From positions 1 to 59,554 of the forward strand of contig DATMAN010000047.1 of NCBI GenBank assembly GCA_035560005.1: a DNA stretch of 59,554 nt, given 5' to 3'. Both the position numbers and the translations under genes were made by a program. The notes under the pieces were generated by a model. The model searched no databases and was not told the origin of the DNA. It saw only the letters and a program-made list of their open reading frames with translations. Positions 47,395-56,265 of this stretch are shown here, in pieces. Each line of letters opens with the position of its first letter. The stretch's first letter is position 1. Source of the stretch: Burkholderiales bacterium. GTDB taxonomy: Bacteria > Pseudomonadota > Gammaproteobacteria > Burkholderiales > Eutrophovitaceae.

Positions 47395-47966
47395 TCGGCA
47401 AGATCACCGGGACGCTGCTCGAGAAACGCCCGCCGATGGTAATGGTGGACGTCAACGGTGTGGCCTACGAACTGGATGTTCCGATGAACACGCTCTACCA
47501 GCTGCCGGCTACCGGCGCGAGGGTTACCCTCTACACGCATCTCGTGGTGCGCGAGGACGCCCACCTGCTGTTCGGCTTCGCCACCGAGGAAGAGCGCCAG
47601 GCGTTCCGGCAGCTGATCAAGGTCAACGGCGTGGGCGCGCGCACGGCCTTGGCGGTGCTTTCGGGACTGTCGGTGCAGGACCTCTCGCAGGTGATCGCGG
47701 CCCAGGACGGCTCGCGCCTCATGCGGATTCCGGGTGTGGGCAAGAAGACCGCCGAGCGTCTGCTGCTCGAACTGAAGGACAAGCTGCACGTCCCGGGCCA
47801 GGCCGTGCCCGACCCCGCATCGCGGCACGACGACGCGTTAAACGCCCTGCTCGCGCTCGGTTACAGCGAAAAGGAAGCAGCCCGCGCGCTGTCTGCATTG
47901 CCGCCGGGGCTGAGTACCTCCGAAGCCATCCGCCACGCTCTGAAACTCCTGTCGAGAGTCGTGTGA
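47391..47966 (+). CDS. ruvA: Holliday junction branch migration protein RuvA
   Basis: 191 residues from GTG 47391. N-terminal OB-like domain ([26 protein letters not shown] in part), two helix-hairpin-helix motifs ([20 protein letters not shown] and [17 protein letters not shown]) and a C-terminal RuvB-binding domain ([17 protein letters not shown]). It holds the four-way junction. In most genomes ruvB comes next; here three other genes intervene. Confidence 0.96.
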   Translation: MIGKITGTLLEKRPPMVMVDVNGVAYELDVPMNTLYQLPATGARVTLYTHLVVREDAHLLFGFATEEERQAFRQLIKVNGVGARTALAVLSGLSVQDLSQVIAAQDGSRLMRIPGVGKKTAERLLLELKDKLHVPGQAVPDPASRHDDALNALLALGYSEKEAARALSALPPGLSTSEAIRHALKLLSRVV

Positions 47967-48763
47967 TGAACCAGAGCCTGTTGCCGTGGCCGGGGATCCT
48001 CGGCCTCCTCATGCTCTGCGCGGCAGCGGGCGTGCCGGCGGCTGAAGAGGATGCCGCCACGGCCAAGGCCGATGCCGTCTCGCGCATTATCGAAAGCCAT
48101 GACCCCACGCTGTCGGTGAGAATCGGGCGGGTCTATGTCAAGCAGGCTGCACTGCGGGCGGCGCGCGAACTGCTGGTCGAGCGCGGGCGCGCGTCGGGCG
48201 TCGGTGCCGAGTGGAAACTCGATCATCCGACGTGGGTGGCGGCGGAACGCGAACTGATGGAAGGGATCGATGCACTGATCGAACGCAAGGTGTCGCACCC
48301 GGCATGGGTCAAGCAAGCCTGGTCCGAGTCGGTCATGCGCATCGTCAGCGGCGAGGAAGCGGACGAGATCGCGGTGCACTTCGCCAGCGAAGGCGGAGAG
48401 CTGCAGCGGCGCGTGATCGAATGGTTTGTCGGCGAGCTGACCCTGCAGACCTACACGTTCACCGAGCGGCTGCGCTACGGCGTGCCGGGGTCGGAGGCGG
48501 AGATGCGCGACCTGCAGCAGGCAACCTACGAGCGTGCCATGCTCGACCGCATCTACGATCTCAGCGAGTATCCGGGCGCCCTGCGCTTTGCCAGCCGCGA
48601 CCCGGGCGTGAAGTACTTCAAGATGATGGTCACGCAGGGCGTGCATGCCCTGCACGTGCATCTGGAAACGGTGGCCGAGGAAGCGCGACGGCTTATCCGG
48701 TCACGGGCCGATCGCGCCGATGCGCACATCGCCCGCGCGCTCGGCGCGGCCCGGCGCAGCTAA
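47966..48763 (+). CDS. Secreted DUF2059-like protein, paralog 1
   Basis: 265 residues with a signal peptide (ILGLLMLCAAAGVPAAEE). It is mostly alpha-helical. Shared with paralogs 2 and 3: IESHDPTLSVRIGR, VYVKQAAL, a central SGEEADEIAVHFASEGGELQRR (the DUF2059-like block), YTFTERLRYGVPG and SRDPGVKYFKM. The start overlaps the ruvA stop (TGATG; GTG 47963 is the alternative), so it is translated with ruvA. Function unknown. Its site in the ruv operon hints only at shared expression; the protein itself is predicted to be periplasmic. Confidence 0.82.
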   Translation: MNQSLLPWPGILGLLMLCAAAGVPAAEEDAATAKADAVSRIIESHDPTLSVRIGRVYVKQAALRAARELLVERGRASGVGAEWKLDHPTWVAAERELMEGIDALIERKVSHPAWVKQAWSESVMRIVSGEEADEIAVHFASEGGELQRRVIEWFVGELTLQTYTFTERLRYGVPGSEAEMRDLQQATYERAMLDRIYDLSEYPGALRFASRDPGVKYFKMMVTQGVHALHVHLETVAEEARRLIRSRADRADAHIARALGAARRS

Positions 48764-48800
48764 GAGCGCCACCGATTTGCCGTCAGAGGGAGGAACGTCG

Positions 48801-49592
48801 ATGTCGATTCGTTGCCGGCTGGGAGTGTGCGCGCTGCTCGTGGCGTTCGCAGCGCCGGTTTCCGCGCAGGAGGCCGCCCAAGAGGACGAGACTCAACGCT
48901 ATCGGGGCGAGGCGATCGATCGCTTGATCGACAGCCACGATTTCACCCTGATCGCCGGCGCGGGGCGACTGTTCCTGAAGCAGTCGGCGATCAAGGCGGC
49001 AGACCGGCTAATAGGTCAATGGGGACGCGAGGCGGGGCTCGGGATGGACTGGGATTCCCGGCAACCCGCCTGGCAGCAGGCGCGCGGCGTGCTGCTCGAG
49101 CGCGCCGAGCGGCTGCTCCTGCGCCGATTCGACAGCCAGATATGGGTACGCGACGCATGGTCGGCGTACCTCGGCGCGGCGTTCTCGGGGGAGGAGGCGG
49201 ACCACATCGCAGACCATTTCGCCACCGAGGGCGGGCGCGAGCAGCGCCGGCTGATGGACTGGTTTCTCGGCGAATTCGTTCTCTTCAACTATACCTTCAC
49301 CGAGCGCATCCAATACGACATGCCGGGGGCGCAGGAAGAACTGCGCCGCCTGCAGCGTGCCGCGCAGGAACGGCTGCCGCGGGAGGACGTGCATTTCACC
49401 ACGCGCTTCGAGGACACCCTTGCCTTCATCGGCCGCGATCCGGGGTTGAAATACTGGAAGATGCTCGCCATCCCGCTGCTGGGCGAGATCTTGCGCCGCA
49501 TCGATTCCATGGCGCGCGAGATCGAGACCGAAATGCAGAGCGGCCGCAGCGAGGTGCAACCCTTGATCGACGGCTTCGCCGCCGCTTCGTGA
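48801..49592 (+). CDS. Secreted DUF2059-like protein, paralog 2
   Basis: 263 residues with a signal peptide ending APVSAQE. It aligns along its whole length with paralog 1: IDSHDFTLIAGAGRLFLKQSAI, WDSRQPAWQQA, FSGEEADHIADHFATEGGREQRR, YTFTERIQYDMPGAQEELRRLQ and RDPGLKYWKM. Its tail resembles paralog 3 (GRSEVQPLIDGF). AGAGGGAGGAA gives a strong ribosome binding site before ATG 48801. Probably a secreted helical protein of unknown role; made from a duplication. Confidence 0.82.
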   Translation: MSIRCRLGVCALLVAFAAPVSAQEAAQEDETQRYRGEAIDRLIDSHDFTLIAGAGRLFLKQSAIKAADRLIGQWGREAGLGMDWDSRQPAWQQARGVLLERAERLLLRRFDSQIWVRDAWSAYLGAAFSGEEADHIADHFATEGGREQRRLMDWFLGEFVLFNYTFTERIQYDMPGAQEELRRLQRAAQERLPREDVHFTTRFEDTLAFIGRDPGLKYWKMLAIPLLGEILRRIDSMAREIETEMQSGRSEVQPLIDGFAAAS

Positions 49593-49679
49593 TCCGGCGT
49601 GCGCGCAGCGCGCACCGATGTCGCTCCGGGACGACAGGAAAATCAGGCCTCTAGGTACTTGGTGCGCGAGTCCCGTAGG

Positions 49680-49685
49680 TATAAT
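49680..49685 (+). promoter_or_regulatory. Consensus -10 element before paralog 3
   Basis: A perfect TATAAT 37 bases before ATG 49723. Candidate -35 TTGGTG at 49659 is spaced at 15, and CTTGGT at 16, both short. It suggests paralog 3 and ruvB can be transcribed apart from ruvCA. Confidence 0.55.
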
Positions 49686-49722
49686 GCCGCGGGTGTCGAT
49701 GCGCCTTGGGGACGGAAAGAAC

Positions 49723-50499
49723 ATGAACGTTGCGCATGGGTGGGCGCTATGCCTTGCCGGCTCGATGGCAATGGCAGCGGGATCGCCGGGGGTCGCGCAA
49801 ACCGAGCCGACGCACAAGATGGAAGCGCTGATCGCAATGCACGATCTGAGGACCTCCGTCTCCATCGGGCGCTATTATCTGAAGCAGGAAGCGCTGCTTG
49901 CCGTGCGCGAGCGTCTGGTGCGACTGGGCGCGGAGCACGGGCTGGGAGCCGGCTGGAATTCCGCCAGCCCGTACTGGCGGCAGGCCGAAGAGGCGGTGCT
50001 GGAACAGGTCATGTCGCGCATCGATGCGGAATTCGACAGCCTGCAGTGGCTGAAACCCCTCTGGATGGAGCTGACGCGCAGCGAGTTCAGCGACGAGGAG
50101 ATCGACGCCTTGCTGGCGCATTTCCGCTCCGAGGTCGGGCGCAAACAGGTGCGCATCGTCGATCACACGGTTTCCACCCACGTCATGATGCGGTTGTCCT
50201 TTGCGGGCAGACTGAAGGAGGTCCCCGGCGCCGACGAAGAGCGCAGCCGCATGCAGCAGCTCTGGAATGACGAGGATCGCGAGATGCGCTTCTCGATCGA
50301 GGGCGCAGCCAACGCTGAAGGCCAGCGCTTCGCCCTTTCGCCGCTCGGCAAGAAATACTTGGTCACGGCCGTGCTCAAGCTCACCGGCCTGCTGAGCCGG
50401 CGCATCGAGGACCTGGCCGCGGCGGTCCCCGGCGAGGTGGACGCCGGCATCGGGCGTGTGCAGCCCCTGGTGGAAGAGTTCAAGCATGCGCGCGGCTGA
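49723..50499 (+). CDS. Secreted DUF2059-like protein, paralog 3
   Basis: 258 residues with a signal peptide (WALCLAGSMAMAAGSPGVAQ). It is the most divergent copy but keeps the frame of the others: IAMHDLRTSVSIGRYYLKQEAL, FDSLQWLKPLW, FSDEEIDALLAHFRSEVGRKQ, EVPGADEERSRMQQL and LSPLGKKYL. The FSDEEIDALLAHFRSEVG block is the closest to DUF2059. ATG 49723 is chosen for the signal peptide. ruvB starts 39 bases after it. Role unknown. Confidence 0.8.
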   Translation: MNVAHGWALCLAGSMAMAAGSPGVAQTEPTHKMEALIAMHDLRTSVSIGRYYLKQEALLAVRERLVRLGAEHGLGAGWNSASPYWRQAEEAVLEQVMSRIDAEFDSLQWLKPLWMELTRSEFSDEEIDALLAHFRSEVGRKQVRIVDHTVSTHVMMRLSFAGRLKEVPGADEERSRMQQLWNDEDREMRFSIEGAANAEGQRFALSPLGKKYLVTAVLKLTGLLSRRIEDLAAAVPGEVDAGIGRVQPLVEEFKHARG

Positions 50500-50538
50500 C
50501 GCTCGCCACGCTCGGCGCAGCCGCGCGCGCGGCGCCCC

Positions 50539-51585
50539 ATGATCGAGACCGACCGGCTGATCGCCACGGCGCCGATTTCGCCTCAGGAAGAGGCATTTGA
50601 GCGGGCCCTGCGTCCGCGACACCTCGACGAGTATGTCGGGCAGGAGAAGATCCGGTCACAACTGGCCATCTTCATCACCGCGGCGCGCAAGCGCGCCGAA
50701 GCGCTCGACCACGTGCTGCTGTTCGGCCCGCCCGGGCTGGGAAAGACCACGCTGGCACACATCATCGCGCGCGAAATGGGCGTGAACCTGCGGCAAACCT
50801 CGGGGCCCGTCCTGGAGCGTCCGGGCGATCTGGCGGCGCTGCTGACGAACCTCGAACCCAACGACGTGCTCTTCATAGACGAGATCCATCGCCTGTCGCC
50901 GGTGGTTGAGGAAATTCTGTATCCGGCGCTGGAGGACTATCAGATCGACATCATGATCGGCGAAGGTCCGGCCGCGCGTTCCGTCAAGCTGGATCTGCCG
51001 CCCTTCACCCTGATCGGCGCTACCACCCGTGCGGGCATGCTGACCAATCCGTTGCGCGACCGCTTCGGGATCGTGTCCCGGCTGGAGTTCTACAACGCCG
51101 CCGAGCTGCAGCGGATCGTCGAGCGTTCGGCGCGCCTGCTCGAAATCCAGACTACGCCCGACGGGGCGCTGGAGATCGCTTCGCGCTCACGCGGCACGCC
51201 GCGCATCGCCAACCGGCTGCTGCGCCGCGTGCGCGACTATGCGCAAGTCAAGGCGGGCGGAGTGGTCGATCGCGCTACGGCCGACGCGGGCCTGTCGATG
51301 CTCGACGTGGATGCCTGCGGCCTGGACGTCATGGACCGCAAGCTGCTGCTGGCGGTGATGGACAAGTTCGGGGGCGGTCCGGTCGGCATCGACAGCTTGG
51401 CCGCAGCCATCGGTGAAGAGCGCGATACGATCGAAGACGTGCTCGAGCCGTTTCTCATTCAGCAAGGCTATCTGCAGCGCACGCCACGCGGGCGCGTCGC
51501 CACGGTCAGCGCGTACCGGCATCTGGGGCTGGCGCCCGCGGCGCCGGTACCGCAGGGCAGCGGCGACTTGTGGCGGGGGAACTAG
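50539..51585 (+). CDS. ruvB: Holliday junction branch migration ATPase RuvB
   Basis: 348 residues. Walker A is [20 protein letters not shown], Walker B is [11 protein letters not shown], and sensor 1 is [10 protein letters not shown]; a winged-helix domain ends the protein ([19 protein letters not shown]). It drives branch migration with RuvA. It overlaps ybgC by 16 bases, joining the ruv and tol genes. Confidence 0.97.
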   Translation: MIETDRLIATAPISPQEEAFERALRPRHLDEYVGQEKIRSQLAIFITAARKRAEALDHVLLFGPPGLGKTTLAHIIAREMGVNLRQTSGPVLERPGDLAALLTNLEPNDVLFIDEIHRLSPVVEEILYPALEDYQIDIMIGEGPAARSVKLDLPPFTLIGATTRAGMLTNPLRDRFGIVSRLEFYNAAELQRIVERSARLLEIQTTPDGALEIASRSRGTPRIANRLLRRVRDYAQVKAGGVVDRATADAGLSMLDVDACGLDVMDRKLLLAVMDKFGGGPVGIDSLAAAIGEERDTIEDVLEPFLIQQGYLQRTPRGRVATVSAYRHLGLAPAAPVPQGSGDLWRGN

Positions 51586-52031
51586 CGATCGCCTTCTCGG
51601 TTTCAGTTCGGGTGTACTTTCGGGACACCGATGCGGGCGCAGTGGTGTATCACGGAACCTATCTGGATTACCTGGAACGGGCACGCACCGAATGGCTGCG
51701 CAGCCTCGGATTCGACCAGCGCGCGCTCATGCACGAGCACGGTGTCGTGTTCATCGTGCGCGCGCTGCAAGTCGACTATCTCCGTCCGGCCGTCCTGGAG
51801 GACGTGTTGCAGGTGAGTGCGGCGCTGCGGGACCTGGGACGGGTGCAGCTCACCCTGGATCAGCAGGTGCGGCGCGGGACGGAACCGCTGGTGCGCGCGT
51901 CGGTCAATCTCGCGTGCGTCAGCGCAGGTCAGTTGCGCCCGATGCCGATCCCGCCCCCTTTGCGCGCCGCCTTGTCCGCGGCCGGCGGCGCCGGCGAGCA
52001 TAGCCGGTTCGCGGCTCGGGAGAGGCACTAG
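51570..52031 (+). CDS. ybgC: Tol-Pal system acyl-CoA thioesterase YbgC
   Basis: 153 residues from GTG 51570, which lies inside the ruvB end. The hot-dog fold motif [29 protein letters not shown] contains the catalytic Asp. YbgC hydrolyses short acyl-CoA or acyl-ACP and is regularly the first gene of tol-pal operons. Confidence 0.94.
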   Translation: MAGELAIAFSVSVRVYFRDTDAGAVVYHGTYLDYLERARTEWLRSLGFDQRALMHEHGVVFIVRALQVDYLRPAVLEDVLQVSAALRDLGRVQLTLDQQVRRGTEPLVRASVNLACVSAGQLRPMPIPPPLRAALSAAGGAGEHSRFAARERH

Positions 52032-52144
52032 GTGGCCCGTCGGCTCGAACGTCTGTCAACAGGGCCGGCGCTCGCCGTGTTCGTGTTGCGGCTTCGCAGC
52101 CGACCCGGCATGCGGGTCGGTCTCCAGTTTCTTAGAGAGGTGTC

Positions 52145-52873
52145 ATGAACCTCAGCCAGGATCTTTCGCTATTGTCCCTCGTGGCCAATGCCAGCGTGCT
52201 GGTTCAGCTGGTCATGGCGGTGCTACTGGTGCTGTCGGTGGCTTCGTGGTGGTTCATCTTCCGCAAGATGTTCGTCGTACGTCAGGCGGTCCGGCGTACC
52301 GACGATTTCGAGCGCAGCTTCTGGTCCGGCGCCGACTTGGGCACGCTCTATCAGGCCGCGACCAGCGCACGCGCCAGCTCGGGCAGCCTGGAGCGCGTCT
52401 TCGAATCCGGTTTCCGCGAGTTCGTCAAGCTGCGCAAACAGCCCGGCATCAGTCTCGCCGTATTGATGGACGGGACGCGGCGCGCGATGCGGGCGACCTA
52501 CCAGCGGGAGATGGACCACCTGGAGTCGCACCTGTCGTTCCTCGCCACAGTCGGCTCGGTGAGCCCGTACATCGGCCTGTTTGGCACCGTGTGGGGCATC
52601 ATGAACGCGTTCCGCGGACTGGCCAATGTCGGCCAAGCCACGCTGGCGCATGTCGCGCCGGGCATCGCCGAGGCGCTCGTGGCCACCGCAATGGGACTGT
52701 TCGCCGCGATCCCGGCGGTGGTGGCGTTCAACCATTACGTGCGGCACATCGAGCGGCTGTCGACCCGCTTCGAGAGCTTCATGGAAGAGTTTTCCAACAT
52801 CCTGCAGCGCCAGGCCAACGCTGCGGTGCTGGCGCAGACTCAGAACATGCCGATGATGCAGGGGGTAGCCTGA
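52145..52873 (+). CDS. tolQ: Tol-Pal system protein TolQ
   Basis: 242 residues with three transmembrane helices (about 17-38, 135-160 and 170-195). The signature TVGSVSPYIGLFGTVWGIMNAF and the GIAEALVATAMGLFAAIPAVVAFN helix match MotA/TolQ/ExbB channels. With TolR it makes the proton channel that powers TolA. GAGAGGTGTC precedes the ATG. Confidence 0.96.
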   Translation: MNLSQDLSLLSLVANASVLVQLVMAVLLVLSVASWWFIFRKMFVVRQAVRRTDDFERSFWSGADLGTLYQAATSARASSGSLERVFESGFREFVKLRKQPGISLAVLMDGTRRAMRATYQREMDHLESHLSFLATVGSVSPYIGLFGTVWGIMNAFRGLANVGQATLAHVAPGIAEALVATAMGLFAAIPAVVAFNHYVRHIERLSTRFESFMEEFSNILQRQANAAVLAQTQNMPMMQGVA

Positions 52874-52875
52874 CC

Positions 52876-53289
52876 ATGCTGCGCCGCCATCGCCGGTTGA
52901 TGAACCAGATCAACGTCGTGCCCTATATCGATGTCATGCTGGTTCTGCTGGTCATCTTCATGGTTACCGCGCCCCTGCTCAATCCTGGAGTCATCGAGCT
53001 GCCCACGATCGGCAAGGCTTCCAATCCGCCCGTGCAACCCATGGAGGTCATCGTGCGTGCGAGCGGTGCGCTCTCGGTCGTGGACCGCGCCGTGTCCGCA
53101 GTGGAGCGCCCGGTCGCCCGCGAGGAGCTGGTGCAGATCGTCAGGACGAAACAGAAGAACCGGCCCGATCAGGCGGTGGTGATCTCCGCCGACCGGAACG
53201 TGAGATACGAAGCTGTACTGCAGGTCATGGATCTGCTGCAGCAGAACCAGGTGAAGAGGGTGGGATTGCTGGCGAATCCCAGGAGCTGA
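52876..53289 (+). CDS. tolR: Tol-Pal system protein TolR
   Basis: 137 residues with one helix carrying the essential Asp: INVVPYIDVMLVLLVIFMV. The periplasmic part ends VVISADRNVRYEAVLQVMDLLQQNQVKRVGL. ATG 52876 lies two bases after the tolQ stop and its stop overlaps tolA. Confidence 0.95.
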   Translation: MLRRHRRLMNQINVVPYIDVMLVLLVIFMVTAPLLNPGVIELPTIGKASNPPVQPMEVIVRASGALSVVDRAVSAVERPVAREELVQIVRTKQKNRPDQAVVISADRNVRYEAVLQVMDLLQQNQVKRVGLLANPRS

Positions 53290-54230
53290 TGCGACGTGCG
53301 GGTTCAGAACCTGGACGTGTGGCTTCCGGTGTCCTCGCACTGGCGGTGCACGTGATCTTCTTCGCGCTGCTAGTATTCGGAATCAGCTGGCAGAAGAAGG
53401 TCACCTTGCCGGTCGTCGCCGACCTTTGGGAGGAACTGCCCGAACCGCGCCCGGAGCCCGCGCCGGCGAAGAGCGAGCCCAAGCCAGCGCCCCCTGAACC
53501 GAAACCGAAGGTTGCGCCTGCGCCGCCGAAGGTGGAGACCCCGCCCAAGCCCACGCCCGCGGACATCGAACTGAAGGAGAAACAGCGCAAGCAGCACGAG
53601 GAGGAGGCAAGGCGGCTGGCGGAGCAGAAGCGGGTCGAGTCCGAAAGGCGCCGCCTCGAGGAAGAAGAGCAGAAGCGCACCGAGGCGCAGCGGCTCAGGC
53701 AGGAGGAGGAAGCGCGCAAGCGCGCGGAAGCGATCCGCCTGGCTGAGGAGCTGCGCGAGGAAGAAGAGGCGGCGCGCAGAGAGCAGTTCCGGCGTGAGGA
53801 GGAGGCGAAACGGCGCCAGGAAGAGGAGCGGCAGCGCATGGCCGCCCTGGAGGAGCAGCGCCGCCGGGAGGAAGCCGCGCGCCGGCAACGGGAAGCGGAG
53901 GAGGCGCGGCAGAAGGCGGAGGCCGACGCTCGGGCGGCGCGCGACCGCGAGGTTGCCGACTATGTTGCCCGCATCCGCGCCAAGATCCAGGGCCGAGTCG
54001 TCATTCCGCCCAACCTGCAGGGCAACCCGCAGGCGGTCTATGAGGTCGTGCTGCTTCCCGGGGGGGACGTGCTGCACGCGGTATTGAAGCGCTCCAGCGG
54101 CTCGCCGGCCTACGACGCCGCGGTGGAGCGCGCGATCCTGGCGGCGCAACCGCTGCCGGTGCCAAGCGACCCCAACCTGTTCCAGAGCAGCTTCCGGGTA
54201 CTGGAGCTGAAGTTCAAACCCAGAGAGTAA
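53289..54230 (+). CDS. tolA: Tol-Pal system protein TolA
   Basis: 313 residues: N-terminal helix (LALAVHVIFFALLVFGISW), a Pro/Lys/Glu-rich stretch, a very long charged coiled coil (about 95-215, rich in Glu, Arg, Lys and Gln) and a globular C-terminal domain (VADYVARIRAKIQGRVVIPPNL, ending ELKFKPRE). It spans the periplasm to reach Pal. The coiled coil is also the source of spurious antisense frames. Confidence 0.95.
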   Translation: MRRAGSEPGRVASGVLALAVHVIFFALLVFGISWQKKVTLPVVADLWEELPEPRPEPAPAKSEPKPAPPEPKPKVAPAPPKVETPPKPTPADIELKEKQRKQHEEEARRLAEQKRVESERRRLEEEEQKRTEAQRLRQEEEARKRAEAIRLAEELREEEEAARREQFRREEEAKRRQEEERQRMAALEEQRRREEAARRQREAEEARQKAEADARAARDREVADYVARIRAKIQGRVVIPPNLQGNPQAVYEVVLLPGGDVLHAVLKRSSGSPAYDAAVERAILAAQPLPVPSDPNLFQSSFRVLELKFKPRE

Positions 54231-54236
54231 GCGAGG

Positions 54237-55547
54237 ATGACAAGACTGCTGGCCCACATCGTACTGTCCGCGACCGCTGCACTGATTTTCAACGGCGCTG
54301 CGCGCGCCCAATTGACGATCGAAATCATCGGCGGAGGCGCGCAGCAGATCCCGATCACCGTGCTGCCCTTCGGCGGGGAGGATCGCTTCACCCAGCGTGT
54401 GAGCCAGGTCGTCTCCGCGGATCTCGCGCGCAGCGGCATGTTCCGGCTGGGCAGCCACGGCAGCGTGCGCCCGTTCCCGACCGAAGCCCCGGAGGTCGAT
54501 TACCGCTACTGGAAGAACGAAGGCACGCAGACGCTGGTGATCGGGCGGGTCATCGAGCGCGCCGACGGCAAGCTCGAGGTCCGGTTCCGCATGCTCGACA
54601 TCGCCAAGCAGTCGCAGGTGCTCGGCTATTCCTTCACCGTAGCCGTGCCTCAGCTGCGGCTCACGGCGCACAAGATCGCCGACCTGATCTACGAGAAACT
54701 GACCGGCGACATTGGCGTGTTCGCGACCAAGATCTGTTACGTGGTCAAGAGCGGAGAGTTGTTCGAGCTGCAGGTGGCCGATGCCGACGGCTTCAGCCCG
54801 CAGGTGGTTCACCGCTACAAGGAGCCGATCATCTCCCCCCAGTGGTCACCGGACGGATCGCGCATCGCCTACGTTTCCTTCGAGCAGAAAAAACCCATCG
54901 TGTATGTGCTCAACGTCTTCGACGGCACGCGCAAGGTGGTGGCCAACTTCGAAGGCTCCAATTCCGCGCCGGCTTGGTCACCGGACGGCAGGCGCCTCGC
55001 CGTGACGCTGACCAAAGACGGGACCTCGCAGATCTACCTGATGCACGCGGATGGCAGCGGCCTCGAGCGGCTGACCTTCAGCAACTCGATCGACACCGAG
55101 CCGAACTTCTCGCCGGACGGACGCTATCTGCTCTTCACTTCGGATCGCGCCGGCAGCCCGCAGATCTACCGCATGCGGGTGGACGGTAGTGGGGAACCCG
55201 AACGCATGACCTACGAGGGCTCCTACAACGTGACGCCGCGGCACAGTCCCGACGGCAAGTCCTTCGTGTTCATTCATCGCAGCGAAGGCCGGTTCAACGT
55301 CGCGGTGCAGGATCTGGCAACGCGGCAGGTGCAGGTGCTGACTTCCGGAAACCTCGATCAATCGCCGACCTTTGCACCCAACGGCAAGATGATCCTCTAT
55401 GCATCCGAGATAAGGGGGCGTGGTATATTAGCCGCCGTCTCAAGCGATGGTCGGATCAAGCAACGTATCACCGCGCAGGCCGGCGACATTCGCGAGCCGG
55501 CGTGGGGACCGCTTCTGGACAATCGCCGAAAGGAGTCTGAACGATGA
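54237..55547 (+). CDS. tolB: Tol-Pal system beta-propeller protein TolB
   Basis: 436 residues, signal peptide ending ARAQ, then a small N-terminal domain and a six-bladed WD40-like propeller (SPQWSPDGSRIAYVSFE, SAPAWSPDGRRLAVTLTKDG and NFSPDGRYLLFTSDRAG are blade repeats). It binds Pal and TolA in the periplasm. Four-base overlap with pal. Confidence 0.97.
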   Translation: MTRLLAHIVLSATAALIFNGAARAQLTIEIIGGGAQQIPITVLPFGGEDRFTQRVSQVVSADLARSGMFRLGSHGSVRPFPTEAPEVDYRYWKNEGTQTLVIGRVIERADGKLEVRFRMLDIAKQSQVLGYSFTVAVPQLRLTAHKIADLIYEKLTGDIGVFATKICYVVKSGELFELQVADADGFSPQVVHRYKEPIISPQWSPDGSRIAYVSFEQKKPIVYVLNVFDGTRKVVANFEGSNSAPAWSPDGRRLAVTLTKDGTSQIYLMHADGSGLERLTFSNSIDTEPNFSPDGRYLLFTSDRAGSPQIYRMRVDGSGEPERMTYEGSYNVTPRHSPDGKSFVFIHRSEGRFNVAVQDLATRQVQVLTSGNLDQSPTFAPNGKMILYASEIRGRGILAAVSSDGRIKQRITAQAGDIREPAWGPLLDNRRKESER

Positions 55548-56200
55548 GACAAGCAGTCGTTTGCCTCTTCCTGCTTTTCTTGCTCGTTGCCTGCGCGAGC
55601 CAAGGACAACGGGGCGCCGAGATCGAGCAGCGCGATCTGTACGAGCAGGGCCAGGCGCCAACCGCGCAGACGGAGGCCGACAAGCAGGCGCAGATCCTGC
55701 GCGAGCAGGAAGAGCTGAAGCGCCAGCTCGAGGAACAGCAGCGTCGCCAGCAAGCCGCCACGGAAGAACCGGTCATCCGTCCGATCACTGGTAGCACCGT
55801 GGGCGGCGCGCAGTTGGGCGCCGATCCATGGACCAAGCTGAAAGAGCCCGGCAGCCCGCTGAGCCAGCGGTCCATCTATTACGATTTCGACCGCTACGAC
55901 ATCAAGGAAGAGTACGTCCCGATCGTGGAAGCGCACGCCAAGTTCCTCATGGAGTATCCAAATCTGAAGATCGTCGTGCAGGGCAATTGCGACGAGCGCG
56001 GCAGCCGGGAGTACAACTTGGCGCTGGGGCAGCGGCGGGCCGACAGCGTCAAGCGCGCAATGGCGCTGCTGGGAGTCGCCGAAAAGCAGATCGAAACCGT
56101 GAGCTTCGGTGCGGAGAAGCCGGTGGCCCTCGGTCAGGACGAGGAGAGCTGGGCGAAAAACCGGCGCAGCGACATCGTTTATCTGAACGAGCCGCAGTAG
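55544..56200 (+). CDS. pal: Peptidoglycan-associated lipoprotein Pal
   Basis: 218 residues. Lipobox LLVAC, then a charged, Gln-rich coiled-coil-like insert (about 45-75) and an OmpA domain (IYYDFDRYDIKEEYVPIVEAHAKFL, NCDERGSREYNLALGQRRADSVK). The insert makes it longer than the usual 170 or so residues. It links the outer membrane to peptidoglycan. Confidence 0.95.
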   Translation: MRQAVVCLFLLFLLVACASQGQRGAEIEQRDLYEQGQAPTAQTEADKQAQILREQEELKRQLEEQQRRQQAATEEPVIRPITGSTVGGAQLGADPWTKLKEPGSPLSQRSIYYDFDRYDIKEEYVPIVEAHAKFLMEYPNLKIVVQGNCDERGSREYNLALGQRRADSVKRAMALLGVAEKQIETVSFGAEKPVALGQDEESWAKNRRSDIVYLNEPQ

Positions 56201-56265
56201 TCACCGATATTGCTGCGCGGCGCGGTTGACCGGCTCACCCGCGCGAGCCGCAGGGAGGCCACGAG

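Noticed and set aside
48060-48930. Possible frameshift between paralogs 1 and 2 because their open frames overlap
   Set aside because: Each has its own signal peptide and paralog 2 has a strong ribosome binding site at 48801; the overlap is only an upstream open stretch.
53225-53839. A Ser/Arg-rich minus-strand frame over tolA
   Set aside because: Same cause: complement of repetitive coiled-coil codons.
53370-54812. A Leu-rich minus-strand frame over tolA
   Set aside because: It is the complement of the Glu/Arg/Lys coiled-coil codons of TolA and not a membrane protein gene.
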